A stretch of DNA of 64,000 nt from CAWELS01 sp964468205 (GCA_964468205.1 CAYXVG010000022.1:39693-103692), one strand, 5' to 3'. Counted from the stretch's first letter, positions 54,985-63,773 are shown. Made by a program: numbers and translations. The notes: generated from the sequence alone by a model not told the origin.

Positions 54985-55677
54985 CTAGTTCTTGTCCTCC
55001 AAAACGACGATGCCAAAACCCTCGCCGTCGTCCATGGGATCGACTGCCACGACGGTCCGGACCTCGCCGTCGCGAAGGAAGAATCCGCCGGTGTCGATCG
55101 CCACCGTCTTTGTTCCAGCAACTGTCACCCGTCCCTGGTAAAGGCCCTCTGGAACCGCCACGTGGGTACTGGCTCCAACAAAGGGAACGCCGGTGAGCAG
55201 GGGCGAAGCGGCATCCAAAACAGCGTGCGGCGAGGTCACGTAGACATCAACGGCCGGAGCCGTGGAGGCGGCGTGCACCACCCGCAACCGCCCCATGCCC
55301 ATGCCCGGGTGACTCAAGTCGTCTCCGAGGGCGAGCAGGCGAATACTTTGGTTGTCGAGTCGGCCGATCGCCATCACCGTGTAGTCCAGACCGCCCGCGA
55401 TGTCATAGGTGTCGGAAAGGACGGCGGGTGATCCGGGGTCAGAGCCCGCGACGCGAACATCCACCATGATCGAACCGGCCGGAAGTGGAGTATAGTCCGT
55501 GAATCCACGGTACGGGATGCTTTCGAAAGCCTTTGCCCCGTTGACATAGATATCCACCGCCGGCGCGTCCGTCGAAAGGTGGTAGACGCGTACCCGGGCA
55601 TCACCAGACTGCGCAATTGCCGAGGCAGCCACGCAAGTCAAAACAAAGAGCGAGAGAACCACAGATTTCCATCTCAT
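54985..55677 (-). CDS. Secreted DUF4397 protein
   Basis: The 230-residue protein has a signal peptide (SVVLSLFVLTCVAASAIAQ) and two beta-domain repeats of DUF4397 type: RVRVYHLSTDAPAVDIYVNG with FTDYTPLPAGSIMVDVRV, then LRVVHAASTAPAVDVYVTSP with VPEGLYQGRVTVAG. These domains occur in secreted proteins of unknown role, often with adhesion or surface display. No enzyme motif is present. The gene converges with the decarboxylase-ACT pair across a 61-base gap. Confidence 0.85.
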   Translation of the reverse strand: MRWKSVVLSLFVLTCVAASAIAQSGDARVRVYHLSTDAPAVDIYVNGAKAFESIPYRGFTDYTPLPAGSIMVDVRVAGSDPGSPAVLSDTYDIAGGLDYTVMAIGRLDNQSIRLLALGDDLSHPGMGMGRLRVVHAASTAPAVDVYVTSPHAVLDAASPLLTGVPFVGASTHVAVPEGLYQGRVTVAGTKTVAIDTGGFFLRDGEVRTVVAVDPMDDGEGFGIVVLEDKN

Positions 55678-55689
55678 GGGTCGTCAGAT

Positions 55690-55719
55690 GCCGCTTCGAA
55701 ATGGCGGCGTTATTTTTTT
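55690..55719 (+). terminator. Hairpin plus seven-T run, plus-strand orientation
   Basis: GCCGC (55690-55694) and GCGGC (55704-55708) form a stem with a nine-base loop, followed by GTTA and seven T (55713-55719). This has the form of an intrinsic terminator for plus-strand transcripts, although it lies just upstream of the DUF4397 start, which is on the minus strand. It may stop read-through from the hdc-ACT genes or antisense RNA. Confidence 0.4.
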
Positions 55720-55775
55720 GTCACACTGAAATCTTTTCCCGCGCTAAGTGTGGACCCACGAAAACTAGCGGGAGC

Positions 55776-56192
55776 TCACCGGCCGGCAAGAATAGTACGG
55801 CAGGCGTTCTTGACGGTGTTCCCCAGGCTGCGGCTCGATTTACTGTAGATCAAGTCTCCCTCTTTGTTGAAGACCGCGACTTTGTTGTCCCGGCGGATGA
55901 TGCTCTTGCCTCCTTCATGGTCGAGGATCACCACGTAATCGGCTTTGTCCTCGAAGCGGGTAACGGTGATTCCCTGGCAGTCTTCGCGCTGGTGAAAGGT
56001 CTTCATGATTTCGGCGGTTTGTGGCCGCGCTCCACCGCTGGCTCCGCCGCCGCCGGCGCCGTCCGAGATGCCGAAGCCGCCCGACATCGACCAACTGCCG
56101 CTATCGGTAATGTAGACGCGAACCTTGCTGTCCTGGGCCATCGCCGAGGCGGCTGCCAGGGCGATCAATAGTGTGAAACGGAAGGTGCTCAT
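55776..56192 (-). CDS. Small secreted protein of unknown function
   Basis: The 138-residue protein has a signal peptide (STFRFTLLIALAAASAMA), then VRVYITDSGSWSMSGG and a Gly/Ala-rich stretch. A compact C-terminal region follows: ADYVVILDHEGG, KVAVFNKEGDLIYSKSSRSLGNTVKNACRTI. The two Cys residues (in REDCQG and NACRT) may form a disulphide. I do not recognise the family. It looks complete, is on the same strand as DUF4397 (98 bases downstream), and is divergent from the MoxR gene. Confidence 0.75.
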   Translation of the reverse strand: MSTFRFTLLIALAAASAMAQDSKVRVYITDSGSWSMSGGFGISDGAGGGGASGGARPQTAEIMKTFHQREDCQGITVTRFEDKADYVVILDHEGGKSIIRRDNKVAVFNKEGDLIYSKSSRSLGNTVKNACRTILAGR

Positions 56193-56342
56193 GATCTCTC
56201 CTCATTGCGATTTCGTCGCGATTTCTCTTCGCTTCCGTTTCTTCCCTCGACACAACGGACGTGCCGGTTCCCGGGAGCGTTACGAGGTAATAACGAGGGG
56301 ATTTCAAGCGCCGCCCGGTTGGTGCGGTATTCTAACAGTGTG

Positions 56343-57311
56343 ATGAACCCGCGGGAGATTTTGGACAGCCCGCCGGTTGCCCTAACCAAGCTCAGCGATC
56401 TGGAAGCCACCCTTGGACAGGCGATTCGCGGTAAAGCGGAGGTGATCCGCCTCTCGGTTGTCTGCCTCCTTTCGAAAGGCCATCTGCTGATTGAGGACGT
56501 GCCCGGCGTCGGCAAGACTACCCTTGCGCAAGGGCTCGCGCGAAGCATCGAGTGCGAATTCCACCGGCTTCAGTTCACCAGCGACATGTTGCCGAGCGAC
56601 GTGCTGGGCGTGACGGTCTATAATGCACAGTCCCACGAATTCGAGTTCAAACCGGGCCCGATTTTCACGAACTTCCTGCTCGCCGACGAAATCAACCGGG
56701 CCACACCGAAGACACAGTCGGCGCTGCTTGAGGCGATGAACGAGCTGCAGGTCACGATTGACGGCCGCTCATTCGCGATGGCCGATCCGTTCATGGTGAT
56801 CGCCACGCAGAATCCAGTGGAGCATCATGGCACATACCCGCTACCGGAGTCGCAGTTGGACCGCTTTCAACTTCGATTGCGGATCGGCTATCCGGACGCC
56901 GCGAGCGAGCGCGAGATCCTGCGGGACACTGGGCAGAGCCTGGCCAGCGCGGTCCGCCCGGCGCTCTCAGCCAAAGAGGCGTCGCTGTTGCAGCGCCAGG
57001 TCCACGGCGTTCGCGTGGACGAGGCGATTGTCGACTACATGATGGCCATCGTCGCCCGGACCCGCAATCACGAGTTGCTCTCCCTTGGCGTCAGCCCGCG
57101 GGGCGCGCAGGCTCTTTACCGCGGGGCGCAGGCCCTGGCGCTGTTGGAGGGCCGCGACTATGCCATACCGGATGACGTGAAGCGGCTGGTAGTTCCCGTC
57201 TTCGCGCACCGGGTCGTGATCAACACCCGCACCTCTCTGAACCAGTTGGGCTCCGATGCAGCCGACCGCATCCTGGAGGAGATCCTCACCCAGGTAGACG
57301 TGCCGTTGTAG
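56343..57311 (+). CDS. MoxR-family AAA+ ATPase
   Basis: The 322-residue protein has Walker A VPGVGKTT (53-60), Walker B LLADEINRA (112-120), sensor 1 VIATQNPVE and the conserved LDRFQLRLRIGYP and SPRGAQALYRGAQ segments of MoxR. MoxR proteins assist folding or cofactor insertion of partners with vWA or DUF58 domains. Such a partner is usually the next gene, but the next gene here encodes a YchF-like protein, so the target is unknown. ATG 56343 is chosen; the longer frame to 56205 adds non-family residues. Confidence 0.92.
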   Translation: MNPREILDSPPVALTKLSDLEATLGQAIRGKAEVIRLSVVCLLSKGHLLIEDVPGVGKTTLAQGLARSIECEFHRLQFTSDMLPSDVLGVTVYNAQSHEFEFKPGPIFTNFLLADEINRATPKTQSALLEAMNELQVTIDGRSFAMADPFMVIATQNPVEHHGTYPLPESQLDRFQLRLRIGYPDAASEREILRDTGQSLASAVRPALSAKEASLLQRQVHGVRVDEAIVDYMMAIVARTRNHELLSLGVSPRGAQALYRGAQALALLEGRDYAIPDDVKRLVVPVFAHRVVINTRTSLNQLGSDAADRILEEILTQVDVPL

Positions 57312-57357
57312 GTAAGCTGGTAGGCGGCGCCCGCGCGCGCTCCGCGGAACCGTAATC

Positions 57358-58428
57358 ATGAAGACTGCAATTATCGGCCTGCCAATGGTGGGCAAGACGA
57401 GCTTGTTCACGATACTGACCGGGGTCCAGGAGGCCGCGCGAGTCGGCACGATGGAGGCCCGGCAGGGCGTGACCAAGGTTCCCGACGACCGGCTCGAAGC
57501 GTTGGCGAAGATCTTCAATCCCCCCAAGGTGACTCACGCCACGATGGAGTACCTCGACTTCCCGTCCATCTCCAAGGAGGCCTTGCGCAACCCGAGCTAC
57601 CTCGGCAGCCTGCGCGTGGCGGACGCGCTCGCGCATGTCATCCGCGTTTTCGCCGATGACACCGTCCCGCACGAGCACGGATCGGTGGATCCGATGCGTG
57701 ACCTGGAGGACGTGGAGGCCGAGCTGATCCTCAGCGATCTTGTCGTGGTCGAGAAGCGGCTGGAGAGGGTTGCCAAGGACCGGAAGAAGATCAAGGACGC
57801 TAATCTGGACCGCGAGTTCGAACTCCTCGAGCGCTGCCAGGCGGTCATCGGCGAGGAGAAGCCGCTACGGGAGATGGAGCTCTCCGAGGACGAAGAGAAG
57901 CGTATCCGCGGCTTTCAGTTCCTTTCGCAGAAGCCGATTCTGTACGTCTTCAACGTTGGGGAGGAGGACGCCGGGCGGCTGCACGAAATCGAGCAGGAAT
58001 GGGGGACCAAGCTGGGTTCGCGGAAGTCGACCGAGGTATCCGCGATCTGCGGCAAGGTGGAGGCGGAGCTGGCCGAGATGGAGCCGGAGGACGCCCGGGA
58101 GTTCATGGCTAGCTACGGCCTCGAGGAGTCGGCCATGGAACGGCTGATCCAGGCGGGGTACCGGCTGCTCGGATTGATGAGCTTCCTCACGGCCGGCGAG
58201 ACGGAGTGCCGCGCCTGGACCATCCCGATCGGCAGCACCGCCGTCAAGGCGGCCGGCGCCATCCACACCGATTTCGAGAAGAAGTTCATCCGGGCCGAGG
58301 TAGTGAACTGGAAGACGCTGGTGGAGGAGGGCGGTTACCAGGGGGCGAAGCAGAAGGGGCTGCTGCGTCTGGAGGGCAAGGACTACATTGTCCAGGACGG
58401 CGACGTGCTGGTGATCCGGCACGGCTGA
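57358..58428 (+). CDS. ychF: Divergent YchF/Obg-type nucleotide-binding protein
   Basis: The 356-residue protein has the P-loop GLPMVGKTS (7-15), a coiled insert, the YchF-type NVGE nucleotide specificity motif (199-202, NxxE as in ATP-preferring YchF), and the C-terminal DUF933/TGS part (CRAWTIPIGSTAVKAAGAIHTDFEKKFIRAEVV, DYIVQDGDVLVI). The G3 motif DxxG is replaced by DFPS (67-70). YchF is a translation- and redox-linked ATPase of the cytoplasm. This copy is more divergent than typical YchF, so it may be a paralogue. It is convergent with lnt (15 bases). Confidence 0.8.
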   Translation: MKTAIIGLPMVGKTSLFTILTGVQEAARVGTMEARQGVTKVPDDRLEALAKIFNPPKVTHATMEYLDFPSISKEALRNPSYLGSLRVADALAHVIRVFADDTVPHEHGSVDPMRDLEDVEAELILSDLVVVEKRLERVAKDRKKIKDANLDREFELLERCQAVIGEEKPLREMELSEDEEKRIRGFQFLSQKPILYVFNVGEEDAGRLHEIEQEWGTKLGSRKSTEVSAICGKVEAELAEMEPEDAREFMASYGLEESAMERLIQAGYRLLGLMSFLTAGETECRAWTIPIGSTAVKAAGAIHTDFEKKFIRAEVVNWKTLVEEGGYQGAKQKGLLRLEGKDYIVQDGDVLVIRHG

Positions 58429-58443
58429 GCGGAAGGCGGCGCG

Positions 58444-59913
58444 CTACCGCCGGTAGGCCGGGACCTGGGAGAGCAGCGCGAGCAGGAGGCTGGCGAGCAG
58501 GCAGCCCCAGGCGAACCAGTCGCCGAACCGGGTGTAGAAGGTCTTCTCCGAGTGGTAGCCGTAGTGAAGCCGGCCGGCCACCTCTTCGTATTCCGGCATC
58601 CGTTCGCGGATGCGGCCGGCGGGATCGATAGAGACGCTGACGCCATTGTTCGTCACCCGGACCAGCCAGCGGCGGTTCTCGACGGCGCGCATCCGAGCGA
58701 TGAAGAGGTGCTGGTAGCGGGCCGCGCTGCGGCCGAAGTAGCCGTCGTTCGATAGGTTCACGAAGGCCTCGGCGCCCTGGTTGGCGAAGCGGCGGACCAA
58801 GTGCGGAAAGACGGATTCGTAGCAGATGAAGGCGCCGATCTGGTGGTCTTCAACCGGCATTAGCTTCACCTCGCGGCCCGGCGCGAAATCGCCGGCCTCT
58901 CCGCTGATGCGGTTCACGAAGCCGAAGAACGGGGGCACGAACTCGCCGAACGGCACGAGGAAGATCTTGTCGTAGCGGGTGACCGGTTCGCCCTCGGGGG
59001 AGATGAGCTGAGCGGAGTTGAGCGGCTCGCGGTTCTCATTGTAGGCGACGGTTCCGGTGAGGACGGCGGTCCGGGTGAGGCGGGCGAGGTTGTGGAGCCG
59101 GGTGCGGTAGCCGGGGTCGAGTTCGTAGTAGAACGGCGCGGGGATCTCGGGCCAGGCAATGAGATTCGGTTTCGCGGCGCCGGCTTGGAGCGCCTGTTCC
59201 ATGGACCGGTAGACGAAGCGGTCAATGGTCTGGTCGATGAGGGCGCGGCTCCAAGTCTGTTCGATATCGACATTGGGCTGCAGGGCAACCAAGGCGCCGG
59301 TGGGCCGTTCGGCCGTCGGCAGCGCCGGCAGGAGCAGGAGGGCGGGCAGAGCCGCGAGCCAGGCGAGTTCGCGCCGGGGCCGGCGGAGCGCGGCCAGCAC
59401 GAGCGCGGTGGTCATCATCATGAAGATGAAGGAGAGGCCGTAGACGCCGACCCAGGGAGCGAGCCGCATGGGGATTCCCATGTTGATGCCGGCGTTGCCA
59501 AGCGCCATCCAGGCGAAGCCGAAGGTGCCGTGGGTCCGCTCGAGACCGACCCAGAGGGCGGCGACGGCGGGTATCGCGTAGGGCTTCTCCATCAGGTATC
59601 CGGCGAGCCCGGTGAAGACGGCCATGTGGAGCGCCTTCAGGACGCAGAACAACAGGAAGCAGGCCCAGCCGGCCACCTCGCCCATCTCGCCGTGGTAGGC
59701 CAGGACGAACTGGATCCAATAACAGACTCCGAACCAGTAGATAAACCCGGCCACCTCGCCGAGCAGGAACCGCCGCCAGAAGCTCCACTCCCGGCTGGCC
59801 GCATAGAGCAAGGGGGCCAGGGCGAGCGGGGCGAGGAAGTGGACGCTGAATCCGGGGAAGGAGAGGATGAGGAGGGCCGCCGAAAGCAGGGCGAGGAGGA
59901 GGTGGATTTTCAT
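58444..59913 (-). CDS. lnt: Apolipoprotein N-acyltransferase
   Basis: The 489-residue protein has about six to eight membrane helices (LLLALLSAALLILSF to AALRRPRRELAWLAALPALLLLPAL), then a periplasmic nitrilase domain. Its catalytic residues fit Glu in WPEIPAPFYY, Lys in YDKIFLVPFGE and Cys in GAFICYESVFP, with LSNDGYFG and a final C-terminal helix. It adds the N-acyl chain to lipoproteins in the inner membrane. Two or more lipoproteins in this window (33697, 34334) are probable substrates. It lies 5 bases after lipA on the same strand. Confidence 0.93.
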   Translation of the reverse strand: MKIHLLLALLSAALLILSFPGFSVHFLAPLALAPLLYAASREWSFWRRFLLGEVAGFIYWFGVCYWIQFVLAYHGEMGEVAGWACFLLFCVLKALHMAVFTGLAGYLMEKPYAIPAVAALWVGLERTHGTFGFAWMALGNAGINMGIPMRLAPWVGVYGLSFIFMMMTTALVLAALRRPRRELAWLAALPALLLLPALPTAERPTGALVALQPNVDIEQTWSRALIDQTIDRFVYRSMEQALQAGAAKPNLIAWPEIPAPFYYELDPGYRTRLHNLARLTRTAVLTGTVAYNENREPLNSAQLISPEGEPVTRYDKIFLVPFGEFVPPFFGFVNRISGEAGDFAPGREVKLMPVEDHQIGAFICYESVFPHLVRRFANQGAEAFVNLSNDGYFGRSAARYQHLFIARMRAVENRRWLVRVTNNGVSVSIDPAGRIRERMPEYEEVAGRLHYGYHSEKTFYTRFGDWFAWGCLLASLLLALLSQVPAYRR

Positions 59914-59918
59914 GCCGG

Positions 59919-60830
59919 CTACAGGTTCTCCCAGACGCGATCGGCCATGTAAGAGCTGCGGACGAGCGGTCCGCTGAAGACATCACGGAGGCCGATGGAG
60001 AGGCCGTAAGCGCGCCATTTCTCGAACTGCGCCGGCCGCACGTACTCGGCCACCGGCAGGTTGCGCCGGGTGGGCTGGAGGTATTGGCCGATGGTGACGA
60101 CGTTGACACCGTGGGCCTCGAGGTCGCGCAGGACGGCTTCGACCTCGTCCGGCGTTTCGCCGAGTCCCGCCATCAGCCCGGACTTGACGATCACGCCGCG
60201 CCCAGCCTGCCCGACGGCTTCGAGGACCGTGAGCGACTGTTCGTAACCGGCCTGCGGCCGGACCTTCCGGTAGAGGCGGGGGACGGTTTCGATGTTGTGA
60301 TTGAAGACATGCGGCCCGGCGTCGAGGACCCGCCGGACAGCGGACATATCGCCGCAGAAGTCGGGCGTCAGGACTTCGACGCGGGCTTCCGGCAGCGCCC
60401 GGCGCACCTGGCGGACGGTTTCGGCGAAGTGTTCCGAGCCGCCGTCCGCGAGGTCGTCGCGGTTGACGCTGGTGATCACGACATAGCGGAGGTTCATCAG
60501 GGCGGCCATGCGGGCGACATTGACGGGTTCGTCCGGGTCGAGCCGGAAATCGTGTTTGCCGGGTACGCCCTTGGGCACCGAGCAGAAGCCGCAGCCGCGC
60601 GTACAGAGGTTGCCGAGGATCATGAAGGTAGCCGCGCCGCGATGGAAGCACTCGTGGATGTTCGGGCAGCGGGCCGATTCGCAAACCGTGTGCAATGCGT
60701 GCCGCCGGAGGCCGCTTTTCAGGCGCATGACGGATTCATGATGCACCGTGCCGCCGCGGAGCCATTCGGGAAGGCGCGGCGGCCGCGGGCGCGAGGCCGC
60801 GGAGAGTTGGACAAGATGGTCGGGGCTCAA
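59919..60830 (-). CDS. lipA: Lipoyl synthase
   Basis: The 303-residue radical SAM protein has the auxiliary cluster motif CESARCPNIHEC (Cys 50, 55, 61) and the SAM cluster motif CTRGCGFC (Cys 76, 80, 83). VITSVNRDDLADGGSEHF, NIETVPRLY, KSGLMAGLGE, TIGQYLQPTRRN and the closing PLVRSSYMAD match the family along the length. It inserts two sulphurs into octanoyl domains of 2-oxoacid dehydrogenases. The start is a TTG at 60830. LipB is not beside it. It is likely co-transcribed with lnt. Confidence 0.95.
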   Translation of the reverse strand: MSPDHLVQLSAASRPRPPRLPEWLRGGTVHHESVMRLKSGLRRHALHTVCESARCPNIHECFHRGAATFMILGNLCTRGCGFCSVPKGVPGKHDFRLDPDEPVNVARMAALMNLRYVVITSVNRDDLADGGSEHFAETVRQVRRALPEARVEVLTPDFCGDMSAVRRVLDAGPHVFNHNIETVPRLYRKVRPQAGYEQSLTVLEAVGQAGRGVIVKSGLMAGLGETPDEVEAVLRDLEAHGVNVVTIGQYLQPTRRNLPVAEYVRPAQFEKWRAYGLSIGLRDVFSGPLVRSSYMADRVWENL

Positions 60831-60859
60831 TTTTCAGTTTACCCGTGTTTGTCCGGCGC

Positions 60860-61687
60860 TCAGTACTCGTATTCACCCTTGGCCGTCTTGAAGAGGAGTT
60901 CGGCGCCGGCCTTGATGAGACCGGATTCGCTGCTGGCCTGGAAGAAGGTGAAGCCGTCGCGGCTGAACCAGGCTTGCGGACCGCCGAGCTTCTTGCCGGC
61001 CTTCAGGACGTCATCGTGGATCTTCTTGATGAGCGCGTTGTATTGCGGGTCTTCGCGGTCGAGACCGGTGAAACTGCCGATGTCGCCGCTGGCGGCGAAG
61101 ACGACGTCAACGCCTTCGACCGCGGCGATCCGGTCGGCAATCTCGATGCCATCCGGCGACTCGATCATCGCAACGACCATGATATTGTCGTTGGCGGTTT
61201 CGCGGTAGTTGTCCGGCCAGATGTCGCGGTATTGGCCGCCTCCCTGGCTGCGACGCCCTTGCGGGGGATACTTCGCGAAGCGGACGGCGGCCTCGGCCTT
61301 CTCGACCGACGCCACCAGCGGAACGATAATACCGAGAGCCCCGATGTCAGTGGCCTTCTGGATGTCGCCTTCCGTGGCATCCGGCACGCGAATGAATGGG
61401 ATGGCGGGCGCGTCCTTGCAAGCCCGGATCATCGCCGCGACCTGCGGGAAGCTCAGCGGGCTGTGCTGCATCTCGATCCACAGGAAATCGAAGCCGGCGT
61501 TAGCCATCGCGCAGTAGATAGTGGGATCGGAAGTGTAGATGGTCCCACCGACGACCTTCTTGCCGTCAAGCAGCTTCTGCTTCACGGTGTTGTAGTTGCG
61601 ACCTCCCTGGGCCGAGACCGGGGAGACGGTTGCCAGACAGAGCAGGACCAAGCCCGCACAAGAAGCGATGGTGCGTATTCCGAGCAT
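60860..61687 (-). CDS. Exported HpcH/HpaI-type aldolase family protein
   Basis: A Sec signal (LGIRTIASCAGLVLLCLATVSPVSAQ) is followed by the HpcH/HpaI barrel. VVGGTIYTSDPTIYCAMANAGFDFLWIEMQHSPLS leads to IPFIRVPDATEGDIQKATDIGALGIIVPLVAS and IMVVAMIESPDGIEIADRIAAV with the metal Glu, then GSFTGLDRE. Members cleave or form 4-hydroxy-2-oxo acids with a divalent metal in the cytoplasm. The signal peptide puts this one outside the cytoplasm, unusual for the family. It is 11 bases downstream of a likewise exported 2-hydroxyacid dehydrogenase. Confidence 0.85.
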   Translation of the reverse strand: MLGIRTIASCAGLVLLCLATVSPVSAQGGRNYNTVKQKLLDGKKVVGGTIYTSDPTIYCAMANAGFDFLWIEMQHSPLSFPQVAAMIRACKDAPAIPFIRVPDATEGDIQKATDIGALGIIVPLVASVEKAEAAVRFAKYPPQGRRSQGGGQYRDIWPDNYRETANDNIMVVAMIESPDGIEIADRIAAVEGVDVVFAASGDIGSFTGLDREDPQYNALIKKIHDDVLKAGKKLGGPQAWFSRDGFTFFQASSESGLIKAGAELLFKTAKGEYEY

Positions 61688-61698
61688 TACTAACCTCC

Positions 61699-62757
61699 TT
61701 AATAGCCTTTTTGCTTGTCCACGACGTTACGCAGCGGCTCGCCGTTGGCGAAGCGCTCGATGTTGTCCTTGATGAGCGCGATGCGCCGCGGGGTGCCGCC
61801 TTGCGTTTGCGTGGCGATGTGGGGCGTGACGACGACGTTGTCGAACTTCCAGAGCGGGTGGCCTTTCGGCAAGGGCTCGGGTTCGGTCACGTCGACTCCG
61901 GCGCCGGCGAGTTGTTTGCTATCGAGGGCCTTCACGAGCGAATCGAGATGATAGACCTTGCCGCGGGAAAGTCCGATGAAGAAAGCGCCCTTCTTCATGA
62001 GGTTGAACTGTTTCGGGCCGAGCATGTTTTCGCTTTCCGGGGTGTGGGGCGCGCAAAGAAAGATGACGCCGGCTCGCGGAAGCACCCGGTTCAGCCGGTC
62101 CGGATAGTACATTTCGTCAAAGTCCGGGCGCGGCGGGAATTCCCTTGGGTCGATACCGATGACGTGCATGCCGAACCCCTTGGCGCGCCGGGCGACGCAG
62201 GAGCCGATGCCGCCGGTCCCGATGACGAGAGCGGTGGCGCCCTCGAGCTCGAGCAAGTGATAGTTGCTGCGGTCCCACGACTCCTCGGTCTTGATGGTGA
62301 TGAAGTGGGTGAGTTTCCGCGTCAAGGCCAAGAGCATTGCGAAGCCGTGATCGGCAATGCCCGGGGCCGAGAGGGTTTTACCGTTGGTGAGAACTATATC
62401 GCTATCGACCATGGCCGGGTAGAGATACTCTTCGACTCCAGCGCTCATCACCTGCACCCACTTGAGTTTCGGCGCGGCCTTGACGATTTCCTCGGTGGGG
62501 CCGCCGAGGATGGCGTCGGCGCCGGCAACCTCACGGAGAAGCTTTTCCTTTTGCGCGGCCTCTTCCGGAGCGTCGGCGACGATGGCGACCACATCAACGG
62601 AGGTCCGCGGCGGCGAGACGTGTACAAGGCGGACTTTGTTCGAGACGCCTTGCAGCTCCGAGACCTGTTTTTCCGACATTCCCAGCACAACGATCTTTTT
62701 TTGCTGCGCGATACCAAGCGCCGCGAAAATGAACATGAACAAGAGCAGTTTCTTCAT
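61699..62757 (-). CDS. Exported D-2-hydroxyacid dehydrogenase
   Basis: The 352-residue protein has a Sec-type signal (KKLLLFMFIFAALGIAQQ) and the NAD-binding fold TALVIGTGGIGSCVARRAKGFG with IGIDPRE. The catalytic residues appear as Arg (SRGKVYHLDSL), Glu (DVTEPEPL) and His (VVVTPHIATQ). The family reduces 2-keto acids to D-2-hydroxy acids with NAD(P)H inside the cell. A Sec-exported enzyme would lack NAD, so this may bind another partner or arrive with the cofactor. It is between the HpcH gene and the NHL gene in a tight unit. Confidence 0.88.
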   Translation of the reverse strand: MKKLLLFMFIFAALGIAQQKKIVVLGMSEKQVSELQGVSNKVRLVHVSPPRTSVDVVAIVADAPEEAAQKEKLLREVAGADAILGGPTEEIVKAAPKLKWVQVMSAGVEEYLYPAMVDSDIVLTNGKTLSAPGIADHGFAMLLALTRKLTHFITIKTEESWDRSNYHLLELEGATALVIGTGGIGSCVARRAKGFGMHVIGIDPREFPPRPDFDEMYYPDRLNRVLPRAGVIFLCAPHTPESENMLGPKQFNLMKKGAFFIGLSRGKVYHLDSLVKALDSKQLAGAGVDVTEPEPLPKGHPLWKFDNVVVTPHIATQTQGGTPRRIALIKDNIERFANGEPLRNVVDKQKGY

Positions 62758-62780
62758 TTGGACACTCCGTTTCGAGACGG

Positions 62781-63773
62781 CTACCGCCGGGCCGGGCGCA
62801 CGCCTTCGTCGACGCCCAGTCCGTGATCCAGCCAGCCTTCATACCATCGGAAAACATTGCCGGTGAGGCTTCCGATGTAAATATCGCCGCTCTGCGCCAC
62901 GGTAATCCAGTGGCCGGGGCTCTCCATGGAACCGAGAATCTTGCCGGACCTGATGTCGACGCGCATGATGCGGCCGGCGAGCGTGTCGTAGGTCAGATTC
63001 TCAATATTATTGCGGTGGGTGATAATCCAGAGCTCGCCGGAGGGGGTGATACATAGTCCCTGGGTGGCGCCGAGGTGGGTCCACATGCGGAGGAATTCTC
63101 CATCGGCGGTGAATATTTGGATGCGGTTGTTTTCGCGGTCGCTCACGTAGACGGTTCCGGAGCTATCCACCTGGATGTTGTGGGGCAGGTTGAATTCGCC
63201 GGGTCCGGTTCCCTTGCTGCCCCAGGCGAGGAGGTAGCGGCCGTCTTTCGAGAACTTCACCACACGCGAGTTTCCGTAGCCATCGCTGACGTAGAAGTCG
63301 CCGTTGGGAGCGAAGGCGATATCGGTGGGGCGGTTGAAGGTCTTCTCATCGGTTCCGGATTGGCCCTTAGTTCCGAGGGTGAGCAGGAGCTTGCCGTCGC
63401 GCGTCCACTTCTGGACAGTGTGGTCGCCGTTGTCCACGGTCCAAATATTGCCGTCCGGTCCGACACGGATGCCGTGCTCGTTGCGAAACTGACCGCGGCC
63501 CCAGGAGCGGACGTACTTCCCTTTCGGATCGAAAACGACGACGGGATCGGCGTGGGCGCCACGGTGAAAAACGTAGACTTCGCCATTGCGATCAACGGCG
63601 ACGGCCGAGACGCGGCCGAAGCTCCAGCCATCCGGCATGGTTTCCGGTTCGAGGCCGAAGCGGATGTTGACGCGATATTTAAGGAGTCCGCCTTCGTGGG
63701 GATGCCAGCCTTGTTCGGCGGCGGGGGCAGAGAGCGCACTAAGGGCGATGGCGAGCAGGAATTTCAGCAACAT
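62781..63773 (-). CDS. Secreted NHL-repeat beta-propeller protein
   Basis: The 330-residue protein has a signal peptide (LLKFLLAIALSALSAPAA) and NHL repeats. Examples are HGIRVGPDGNIWTVDNGDHTVQKWTRDG, DIAFAPNGDFYVSDGYGNSRVVKFSKDG and NIQVDSSGTVYVSDRENNRIQIFTADGEF. The arrangement resembles peptidyl-alpha-hydroxyglycine lyase-type propellers, but no catalytic residues can be assigned, so a binding role is as likely. ATG 63773 is preferred over the longer frame to 63800. It is upstream of the dehydrogenase gene by 23 bases in the same unit. All three products are exported. Confidence 0.88.
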   Translation of the reverse strand: MLLKFLLAIALSALSAPAAEQGWHPHEGGLLKYRVNIRFGLEPETMPDGWSFGRVSAVAVDRNGEVYVFHRGAHADPVVVFDPKGKYVRSWGRGQFRNEHGIRVGPDGNIWTVDNGDHTVQKWTRDGKLLLTLGTKGQSGTDEKTFNRPTDIAFAPNGDFYVSDGYGNSRVVKFSKDGRYLLAWGSKGTGPGEFNLPHNIQVDSSGTVYVSDRENNRIQIFTADGEFLRMWTHLGATQGLCITPSGELWIITHRNNIENLTYDTLAGRIMRVDIRSGKILGSMESPGHWITVAQSGDIYIGSLTGNVFRWYEGWLDHGLGVDEGVRPARR

